From: Euleptes europaea
Taxonomy: Eukaryota; Chordata; Lepidosauria; Squamata; Sphaerodactylidae
Assembly: GCF_029931775.1 (NCBI RefSeq)
Contig: NC_079318.1
Coordinates: 30,394,159-30,458,158 of the forward strand
DNA length: 64,000 bases
Reading direction: 5' to 3'
Position 1 is the stretch's first letter. The number at the start of each line of letters is the position of its first letter. A program made the translations under genes and the position numbers. This document shows positions 46,301-64,000 of this stretch, one piece after another. The notes under the pieces were generated by a model that saw only the letters and a program-made list of their open reading frames with translations, had not been told where the DNA came from and searched no databases.

Positions 46301-48522
46301 TGTGACTAGCCCAAGGTCACCCAGCTGGCTTTGTGTGTAGGAGTGGGGAAACAAATCCAGTTCACCAGATTAGCATCCGCCGCTCATGTGGAGGAGTGGG
46401 GAAACAAATCCAGTCCACCAGATTAGCATCCGCCGCTCATGTGGAGGAGTGGGGAATCAAACCCGGTTCTCCAGATCAGACTCCACTGCTCCAAACCACC
46501 GCTCTTAACCACTACACCATGCTTGCCATCCTCATGCTACTGGCATACATACTGGTGGAACAGTCTACCAAATAACAACAGGGCCCTGGGGGACCTAAAC
46601 AAGTTCCCCAGGGCCTGCAAAACAACTGTTGTGCCAGGCCTACACCCAAGGGTAGCCACAAGCCTTTCCATTGCTACCAATTGCTGGCCTCCCCATCCTC
46701 CCCCAACTGGTTGTGGGGGTCTACTGGCTGGCCAGGACTACTGTCCAGCTGCTGAAAGAATGCCATCTTGTTTTAAAATATGTGGTATGGATTTCAAGGG
46801 ATGTTTTAATATAGTTTTAAATTGTTGTTTTATATTGGGTTGTGAGCCGCCCTGAGGCGCGGGATATAAATGCAAATAATAAATTGATAAATAATACAAT
46901 GTGATAGTTGACCATTAGTATTTCCCATTTCCTTCTCTACTCATCCCCTTCCCAGCAAAGGCATATGGGCCTTTTCTGGGTTGAGAGGTTGATCATAAGC
47001 ACAAGTCTAGCAGGGCTTGTGGAATGGAACTTACACACTCTGTGTTCCCACTGCTGCTTGCAGGACTCCCCAAAGCGCAGCTCCTGAGGTTGGGTGTACT
47101 CTTGGAAACAGCATGGAGTGTAGGGTGGGGGAGTCTGTAGTAGATGAGTGCTGACATCTTGTATGAGCAGAAATATTGCTTGCGCAAATAAGAATGAAGC
47201 CTAGGACCCAACCCTGGAGTTTCTTTCAACTGCTGAGCAGTTGAGATGTTTATAAACATTCCATAATTGTAACTTGGTATGTTTTAATTGTTTGGAATAC
47301 GTTGTGAGCCGCCCCAGCAAAGGACAGAAACCAAATAAATAAATAAAATACTTCAGCAGTTGAGTCAGTAGCTGAAGTGGGCTCATTTCAATCAGCTGAA
47401 TCCAGAAGTCTTGCAACCAGAAGCTTAATTATATGCAGCCTACATTTTGCTTCAGATAAATTGTTTTATCAGTTTTATCTGATGTAGGGTGTAAACTAGC
47501 TAACACTATTTTTTCTGCCAAGATTCATTCTGCTCTTTGATATTTCATTTGTTTCCTGATAACCATACTATAAATATCTTCAAGATTACCCAAAGTGGCT
47601 CTGGTATCACAAATGAATTTATAAAAGACATTCCAAAGGATGTTCCTAGATTGTATGTTTCGTTTTGCTTTCCTACCATTATCTAACTGCTGGGTTTAAA
47701 ACTGATATTTAAGCTATGTGAATAATTTTTCCCCTCAGGTAGAGTGAGACGATCTTGTCACTTTGGAGCAGGAGGCTTTATCATGACAACATTAGGATGC
47801 TGGTATGTATGGTTTTTCTGGAATTGATAGACCAGTGCTACAAAATACACCATTAGGGCACAGTATATTCCCGTATACGGACAGCCATAAGCAGGAGGAT
47901 TGTATTGGATTCAGCAATGTCATTCTCCCACAGCATTCTCGCCCAGGATCAGGAAATGTACAGCTCCTACAGCTCTATCCAGCTGCCCGAAAGGGTCCTT
48001 TAAATTCACATGGTGATGTAGTATAGTCAATGGTGTATGGATTTGAACCAATTGTCCTCCCTAATGCTAGAAGCAAAGTTCTTTTTTCATATTTTCTTCA
48101 TTTTCTGATAAAAAATTTTTTTGAAATATTGGGGAGACCATGAGGGAGTGGTGGGTTGGCCTGGATGAGCCCTTTTGTGCAACATCCTTAAAGACATTTG
48201 GGAGAATCCCCATCCCATACTAGCGACACACATTTGTGTCGGCCGGAAGCTGTAGCAAAGGAGGCTTGCCTTTTGACTGTTAGCAGTAGTAGCCCAAATT
48301 GAAAACAGAATATATAAACCATGTATCTTTTGTTCTCAGAGTACTCCTGTTGCCTAGTGAAAAATGCTCCTTTTTTCATTAAGGTTCTACTGCCGTTATA
48401 ATAACGCAAAACTAAGGATCCAGCAGCGAATAATTCAAGAAGGGATGAAAAACAGGATTATGTTTGAAGGCACGCAGTTTGAGCCAGAGAAGCAAAAAAC
48501 AAGCATTGGAAAAAGTCATTGA
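42914..48522 (+). CDS. COX20: COX20 (FAM36A), complete, 4 exons
   Basis: Cytochrome c oxidase assembly factor COX20, a mitochondrial inner-membrane protein that binds newly made COX2 and helps its maturation for complex IV. Exons are 42914-42940, 45937-46051, 47739-47802 and 48384-48522, giving 114 residues (human 118). It begins MAGEGDPKK from an ATG in a CpG island. Exon 2 encodes SFQLLGILEVGTIPC and a first hydrophobic segment, LYGSLGALTLGLGHFLATS. Exon 3 encodes RVRRSCHFGAGGF, where the second hydrophobic segment begins, continuing through TTLGCWFYCRY. The tail is charged and rich in Lys, Arg and Gln. All introns are GT-AG and phases agree. Its position between DESI2 and HNRNPU supports the call. 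The N-terminus diverges from human, which is common in this family. Confidence 0.95.
44036..44090 (-). mobile_element. SINE tail scrap
   Basis: gcgccttcaagccacagctg matches the shared SINE tail. Only about 50 bases remain. Confidence 0.5.
44443..44625 (-). mobile_element. CR1 LINE 3' end with internal duplication
   Basis: Minus-strand copy of the same CR1 3' end (tcatagagttggga at its terminus). A roughly 33-bp unit containing ccctgcacaatgcagg is duplicated in tandem. Confidence 0.82.
44970..45175. repeat. GC-rich tandem and inverted repeats in COX20 intron 1
   Basis: A unit containing gaggcagcagcactgg is repeated near 44990 and 45080. The segment 45041-45085 (cctgtgccatccccatg) is also complementary to 45136-45174, giving a 40-bp imperfect hairpin. 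Confidence 0.7.
45937..46051 (+). CDS. COX20: COX20 exon 2
   Basis: The acceptor is ttttag and the donor is gtaagt. The reading SFQLLG aligns with human SLKLLG, favouring this acceptor over a second possible CAG eight bases later. It carries the first membrane segment. Confidence 0.93.
46165..46527 (-). mobile_element. tRNA-headed SINE, three internal units, in COX20 intron 2
   Basis: Minus orientation. The unit gattagcatccgccgctcat followed by gtggaggagtggggaa is repeated so that three B-box units are present. Confidence 0.87.
46780..46900 (+). mobile_element. L2-like LINE 3' end
   Basis: The motif ttgtgagccgccctgaggcg followed by ggatataaatgcaaat and an (ATAA)n tail is typical of reptile L2-like 3' ends. 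It lies in COX20 intron 2. Confidence 0.7.
47262..47350 (+). mobile_element. L2-like LINE 3' end
   Basis: The motif ttgtgagccgccccagcaaa is followed by an (AAATA)n tail; same class as 46780. It lies in COX20 intron 2. Confidence 0.7.
47739..47802 (+). CDS. COX20: COX20 exon 3
   Basis: The acceptor is cctcag and the donor is gtatgt. It encodes the basic turn RVRRSC and the start of the second membrane segment, ending inside the Trp codon of GCW. Confidence 0.95.
48384..48522 (+). CDS. COX20: COX20 exon 4 with stop codon
   Basis: The acceptor is cattaag, less common than CAG but valid. It encodes the end of the membrane segment (FYCRYNNAK) and a charged tail ending IGKSH before TGA. Confidence 0.94.
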
Positions 48523-51500
48523 CAAAAAGCCATTGTGCAACGGACAGTTTGTTGGGAATATGTCAGCCCGGTATGAAAATTAATCTGAGAAATCACAGAA
48601 CTTGGTTGCTGCTGCAAACTGGGTTGGATCTGATGGAAAAGCCAATGAAAGGACATGTTGGAGTAGGTCTTTCTGAGCCTTTCCCAAGCAGTCCACTTTC
48701 CATGCAAAATCTTCTAGGGCTGAGAGAGCTTTGCAAAACAAATAAAAATCACCACAATATTGTAGCAACAAGGGGGAATCAGACAAAATTGTCTTCCTAT
48801 TCTTGCATGTTGCTTGAGGACAGGAAGGTGCAAAGAGATTCACTCTGCCAGTTCCTTCTATAAACTTTGTGGATCCATCCTATAAGGGAAGTAATTTACT
48901 CACCTCAGACCTATCATAAAATTAATTTGTATTTTACTTTTACACTTTAATACAAATCAAAAAGTGCATTAAGTACACTTAATTTGCTCTTGGGGGGAAG
49001 TCAGATCTAATTAGTATAGTATATGCTGAGGAAGATGCTTAAAATGTCTTTAGAATAGTTAAAACTCAAATTAGTTTGGGAGGTTATTCAGCAACTAATA
49101 TAGACAGATTAGACTTTTTGAAATGTAAAACTTGTGTGCAAGAACTAATCAAATCTAAAGAATTCTTAAAATCAAGTTGATTTTAATTATACAGATTTAA
49201 AAAAAATTAAGTTTCACCATTAAATAATTGGGAAATTGACTGGATCATGTTCTGTGCGCATATTTTATCCCCCACCCCCAAAAAAACTTGTAAGCACTCT
49301 TCTCTCCCCCCCATCACCTTTGCTTCAGTGGGGCTAATGAAAATAGTGCTTGTATTGTCAATATTTTCCAAAGTTACATCATAAATGAGAAACAATATTT
49401 TGCTCTGAACTGTTAATATCCTTGACTAATACTGTGCTAAATATTTACCAAAATGTATACATCACTGCGTATCTAAATGTTAGAACATTCAAGGCACTTC
49501 ACTAATAGTCATTGTTGTATTGTCCAGTACTGTTCTTCACCAGTTTCATTCCACAGACTTCAGCCTTATTTCAGATGTTTCTTGCATTGTCCCATTGATG
49601 TTATTATAAGCATCACTGCAAGACATTTCCAACTGCAGTACTGGTATTTTTTAATGTTGTGAAACGGGTACCACAAGATGCTGAATTTTTCCCAGCACTA
49701 CTATTTGATGTAATGAATATCTTGACCATTCTGCGGCCATAATTCTTTGGAATCTTTGGATGCTATTTAAGCATGTGAATAGAAAATGTGAGTTTTTCTT
49801 GGTATTTAGCTTTTGCGACCCTCAGTCCTGAAGAGGCAAGAGGTTCCGATTGTTTTCTGTAAAGTGTTTACCTTCGTTGCTGCAGAAAGACGTTCACTCA
49901 GTTCTAATATTGGAAATGGTTGTAACCAGATTATTTTTTCTTCTAAAATCTGTGAATCATTCTGGACTCGTTATCAATCTACCGGTATCTGATATAGTGA
50001 TTTATAATGTGCATGGGATGTTTTATATTTTTCAGTTCTGAATGTAAATCGTGGACCTTTTAATTAAATACTGCTTTAAAAGTAGCATGCAAAAACATCC
50101 ACATGCAATTAAGTACAAATTAATAAAATTATGTGAATCAGGAGGAAGCCCTTGCTCCCTTCCAAAACCATACATTTTGGCTACTGTCAATTAAGGTACT
50201 CTAAAACAAGAGGTATCTGCTGCCTGTGGGATGTGCTTACTGTCCCAATTCTTGCTTGAAGATTGCGGGGAGGAAATATGTATTAGCAGTGTGACAGTAC
50301 CATAGCCTCACCTCTTTCCACTTACACTGGAAAAGTGTTAACTTCTAGACGCATTTCTTGCAAGGCATTTAGGAAACCAACGCAACATCCACCTGATGTT
50401 TTCATGCCTAGCTTTAGCTCAAGTGCCAAAATGTATGAAAAAACCTCCACCTTGTTGCTGCACTATATGACATTAGCATATCACTCTAAAGCCCACAAAC
50501 GCTTGTCAGCATTTAAATTACCACAGGACTCTTTTTTTGGTTTATATTAGAGCTTAACACATAAATATTTGTGTGCAATAGTGTTATTAACATGGGATTT
50601 GATCTAACATTCATTTGTATGCATGCACAATGTTAATTACAACTGTTGTCAATTGGTTCTTGAACCAACTTGAGTATTCAACAGTAGAACATGTACCGGT
50701 ACTTTGAAAACAAGAGGTTTCATAAGTAAGCTACTATATGCTTAAAGGCTTTTTCTTTCTTTCTTGATGGTACAGACTTACTGCAGTTCCTGTCTTCGAT
50801 AGGATTCCTCCATGCATGTATTATGTTTCTGCATATAACGAGAACCAGGCAGCTGAGAATGCAGGAATAGGTTAATCTAGCAAGCCTGCCAAAAGGGCAG
50901 CTTCCTACATGAGACGCAGAAGTTTGCAACTCTACTACCCATTCTCCTTTGGTCTCCCTCCACGATCTGGCATACCCCCACCCCTCAAAAATAATATCCA
51001 TGCATATTTTTAACAATCTCCAACTTTCACCCCAAGGATCCATGAATTATATGTTATTTGACATATTAAAATTTAGTAGTAGCCATGCATTCATCTACAG
51101 TGCATGAGAGTTTAGACAGGAATTTCTTATTAGCCTGAAGGGCCAAAGCTGTAGAATTGTACGAAAACCTCAGGACTCATGCAAATAGAGTTCTTAAACT
51201 GTGGGAAGACTCAATGGTATCATCTACGTAAATGTAGTGTGCTTTAGTCTTACCTAACAGAAGAGCAAATATACTGTGCTGCGTTTCCATTTAGCAGATG
51301 TGTTAACGAATCCAGACAATGCTATTTACAAATGAGATTTCAATTTATCCATTGGGTTACTGAATGATCTAATATGCAATTATCTTCCATTTTGTATTTC
51401 ACTCTCAATTAGAATTAAGTCCCAGCCCAGAAAAATATTAGGGCAATACAATGTTTGTACTAAACACTGAGGCAGGGGAAATTATCCAGGCAAGCTGCCC

Positions 51501-52419
51501 AACTGCCACAACCCACTGGCCAAAGGGGGGGGCAGGGAGAGGATCTCATCTTGTGGTATGGTTTTTCATAGCATCACAGCCCCACTTTACATTCCTTATT
51601 CACGTTAGTCTTTCATCCTACCTACCAAATTCCTCATGCCTTTTCTCGGCATCCGAATTTAACTTTCAAAGAGCTGACTGGTACCCCCAATCACTACCCA
51701 TAAATCAGGGATTAGAAGGGGCATTGTGCAAGCAGTTGACAGGATACCCCCTTCCTTGTGTTGTAAAAAGCAGGTCCTAAGATTCTTGATGTGTGCATGA
51801 GAACAAAGTTTAAGTACTACTACATTCTCTGTCTCTCTCACACACACACACACGATTAAAGTTAATTTACATGTTAAAAATTACAAGTGGTTGTACAAGG
51901 AGCAGCCATTTTCCTGTACTAGTACCCACTATTTCCTTGTAGCTTTAGACAATTTGAAGAACTCCTTGTTGCTCATTGAATGTAAATCAGCGAACGCTTA
52001 TGAGAAAACTCACGCTAGTGTTAAATACATGCATACACAGACTGCTAGCAGCCACCTGCATATTTAAACCTGACAAGGCAGCCTTTGGATCAAAACAAGG
52101 TGGGGCAAAAGATGATCATGTATGGTGTAACTGTCCTTTCTAACCCCAAACTATTAATAACTTCTGTATACTGCACACTTTAACATGTCCACAAGTTTCC
52201 AGCCCTGGCCAAACTACAGTACACAGAACAGGCTGGCCTGTCCTAAGTCTTAGAAGACCAACTGCTTTATCAGAAAATAACCATAGGTGGTTCTACATAA
52301 TTATATCATTAATTGTTCTTGAGTGAACGGCTGAGATTTTCAGCCCCAAGCATGGATTATAAGCAATTTGTGGATAGCAAAAGACCTAAAGAGCTGTGTT
52401 CCTTGGGAACTGCTGCATT

Positions 52420-52625
52420 GCTCAATTTCTAAACAGTACAGTGTAAGTGAATAGTGAGGTATAAAGACCTGGAAGATCCAGACTAATGCCCAACACCTGC
52501 TGGGTGATCTAGGGGCAGTCACACACTTGGCCTAACGTACCTCATCAGGTTGAGGGGATAAAAAAGGCAAGATCGATGTAAGATGTTTTGGGCCCCCATG
52601 GGATAGTCAGGGTGTATATGAAGTA
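52420..52625 (+). mobile_element. Degenerate SINE
   Basis: It contains tgggtgatctaggggcagtc and tacctcatcaggttgagggg, with a tail like gggcccccatgggatag. Same family as 37690 but older. Confidence 0.6.
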
Positions 52626-53106
52626 GAGAAATGCCCCCATACAATTAAAACTGTTAAGCTGCCAGCCGTGGACGTTCAAAAGTCACAGAATACCTACAAT
52701 TAACTCTTAATGTAACAGAATCCAAACCCTGGAGATACATTCTTATTTATCAGTGACCTGTCCAGCTTAGCATCCTGCTTCACAGCAGCCAAGTAAGAGG
52801 TCCAACCAGCAGAGTACAAGCCAAGGCCTTCCAATTTCTATTATTGGAGGGGGTGCTTTTATGTCCACTAGTAGGAATTGGGAGAAAACTACTCCCCAAT
52901 TCTTTTCTGCTCAAGACTAAGGAGGATTTTTACAAATGTCACTGGGTGCTCCCAAATTCTGTCCCGTGCCTAATTATATGAAAGCTGTCTCACTTAGCAA
53001 AAGGACATTAAATGGAAAAGTCCCTGATTCCTTCCTGCCAACTCTTTTACTCATCATGGTTGTTCCCTTCTGCAATTTCCCCCCAAAAACTTTGCAATAT
53101 ACTGTA

Positions 53107-53443
53107 CAGGCATACTTCATTTTAGTGCGCTTCACTTTATTGTGCTTCGCAGATATTGCGTTTAAATGATCAGCAGCCATCAACAGCGAGGCAAGACCCT
53201 CCATCAGCAAAAAGATTACGACTTGCTGAAGGCTCAGATGATAGCATTTTTTAGCAATAAAGTCTCTTTAATTTATGTACGTTGTTTTTTAGGCATGCTA
53301 TTACACACTTAATACACTACAGTATAAGTATAAATATAACTTTTATATGCCCCAGGAAACAAAACGTTCATGTGACTCATTGCGATATTCGCTTTATTGA
53401 GGGGGTCTGGAACTGAACCCACAAAATCTGCAAAGTATGCATG
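53107..53443 (+). mobile_element. Tigger1-like pogo MITE
   Basis: It begins caggcatacttcattttag and ends near gcaaagtatgcatg, flanked by TA on both sides. Internal stretches such as gattacgacttgctgaagg and cgatattcgctttattg match the Tigger1 ends I remember from mammals. Confidence 0.8.
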
Positions 53444-54094
53444 TACCCCCGCACAAAGAAAACCCAACTGGAACTGCACATTTCAAATGAGGCAGCACGA
53501 ATACTGGCCATTTTATTTTCCTCTTTCCTAATAATCCCCTCACCTTGGAATTTGCCCGATATCACACATTGTGCCAACGTTTTCACCAAACTTTGCTCTA
53601 CAAGCCCAAGATCTCTTCCCCTCTCAGCCCAAAGTACCTTAAACTAGACAGCTCATCTTCCACAGCATATAATACCCACTTAACGCACTGCTGCAAATAC
53701 CGGACATAAATGCACACCACTGAAGCTTCACACCGCTAGTCATAACTTCAAATTTCACACTGCTGTGATAACACAAACCACTGCCAGTTTGAGACCCCAT
53801 GGCACTATATAGGAAAAAACACCCACCAACTTTATGAGACTGTTAAGAGAATAAGACACTCTGAAGACATGTAAGTGTAATTTCCATATTTTCCTGAAAT
53901 TCAGAAATTTCCTTCCAGCACACTAGACTCCCAGATAGCAGGGGGATATGGTTCAGGCAAAGTTGCTTCAACACAGAAACAACACTGTTAAGCAATTCTT
54001 TTTTGATTGTGAAGGCATACATGCTATGTGTACATCCCTCATTAGAGTTGTGTATTCTGGCATTAAAGGGATTTTAGACCAATATGGTGAGAAT

Positions 54095-55126
54095 CCCAAA
54101 ACAAGAGTAAAATGATTTTATTTTATTGCAAACAAACGTCTAAAGTTAATTTCTCCACCCACTATTTAAAGAAGTAGTAATCAGCAGGCTAAGGAGACAC
54201 ACCCATTTGAGAACTAACATGATTAAAAATTAGATATAAAATGGGTGAATCACAATTTCATTTGTTTACAAAACGGTGGAGTTTACTACTACAAGCACAC
54301 TAAATACACAGTATTTTGTGGGGAAAAGGTTACAGACACACAGCTAACTTCATATAGATCCCATTAGACAACTGGATTTACAACAAGTTTGTTTAATAAG
54401 AAATGGGCAAAGCCAGCTTTCAGAATCAAAATGCAGAACAAATGGGAAAAAAATCGATGGTGTACCTTCACAAGTTGAGTCTTCACAGACAAATGCAACC
54501 AGGTTTTATACACTCCACCTTCACTATTTAGCCTTAGGTTTGCTTTCCTCTACCCAAACCTTTGCCAAATTATTTAAAAACCTAAACGCTCTAGTTTATT
54601 GCCAGAAGATTTCTGATTTCTCTTCCCTCTTCCATACCTAAAAACTGCATAGGGAGGATGGAGTGGAAGATGGAGTGTAATGAGCATTATTTACATATCA
54701 ATAGTCATAGGGCCACAACAAGCCTGGTTGCTCACTTTTCTGTTCTGATGACTCACGACTGTTTCTTAGAAATTGGGGAGGGGGAGAAAAAGGAGAAAAA
54801 AACCTTTAATAAGAGGACACCAGATACAAAGCAACATTTTACTTTTGTTGTGGTAAAAAAAAAATCACATTTTACAGATAAAATGTAGAACCCTGAAATA
54901 CTGACACATTCTCTTATCGTGCACAATGCTGAGGTTCTCTTAAGAATCACTTTAAAACTGCAATTAAAAATGTACAAAAAAAAATCAAACCCACAAAGCT
55001 TCTAAAAAAGGAACCTGCAGGCACTTCCTCTTGTGGAATGTTTAAAAAGTTAGCCTACTAAAGAAAACAGTCGACTTCTTGTGAAGGTTTTTGAGAAATA
55101 TGGATCAGTTCATTTTATTTGGGAAT
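54095..55126 (-). other. HNRNPU: HNRNPU 3' UTR (probable)
   Basis: This sequence lies downstream of the HNRNPU stop on the minus strand. Two overlapping AATAAA signals on the minus strand at 54117-54127 predict cleavage near 54095-54107. That gives a UTR of about 1 kb. The exact end is inferred only. Confidence 0.5.

Positions 55127-64000
<8,874 letters not shown>

Larger units (their letters stand above)
48523..54090. other. COX20 3' UTR, intergenic gap and end of HNRNPU 3' UTR
   Basis: The COX20 UTR begins here; AATAAA near 50119 is a possible end. Then comes AT-rich DNA with a degenerate SINE (52420-52625) and a Tigger1-like MITE (53107-53443). No further gene was recognised. Confidence 0.5.

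Overview
This is a vertebrate nuclear window, most likely from a squamate reptile (a gecko is my best guess, at low confidence). Three host genes appear in the order DESI2 (+), COX20 (+), HNRNPU (-), which is also the order on human chromosome 1q44. Their exons were identified by comparing translated sequence with remembered vertebrate proteins. The repeats also point to a squamate: CR1 and L2-like LINE ends, 5S rRNA-headed and tRNA-headed SINEs, hAT and pogo/Tigger DNA transposons, a Ty1/copia LTR element and a DIRS element.

Layout: 1-15634 is DESI2 intron 1 (exon 1 lies before the window). DESI2 exons 2-5 run from 15635 to 25113, followed by an AT-rich 3' UTR and flank to about 28.9 kb. From about 28.9 to 42.5 kb is repeat-rich intergenic DNA with one unidentified exon-like open frame (32918-33344, minus). 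A CpG island at about 42.5-43.4 kb holds COX20 exon 1, and COX20 coding sequence ends at 48522. COX20 and HNRNPU are convergent, with about 6.6 kb between their stop codons. HNRNPU occupies 55127-64000 on the minus strand, and all 14 exons are seen except the 5' part of exon 1.

The genes do not form a pathway. DESI2 is a PPPDE-family cysteine peptidase (deSUMOylase/deubiquitinase), COX20 is an inner-membrane chaperone for cytochrome oxidase subunit 2, and HNRNPU is a nuclear RNA/chromatin scaffold protein. Their linkage is conserved synteny.

The mobile DNA is heavily layered. A broken Ty1/copia element (7148-12005) lies inside a pogo-like DNA transposon (7033-13203), all in DESI2 intron 1. 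A broken DIRS element with inverted terminal repeats and an internal complementary region fills much of DESI2 intron 2. A hAT element with an exact 8-bp target duplication (34098-35774) carries a SINE. Near 40.7-42.5 kb are two fold-back elements, a CR1 3' end and two short A-rich LINE insertions in series. I found no new multi-gene system. The best leads are the copia primer site matching internal initiator tRNA, a Tigger1-like MITE, SINEs that differ by copy number of an internal unit, a GC splice donor in HNRNPU, and a CR1 copy ending 8 bases from an HNRNPU donor.
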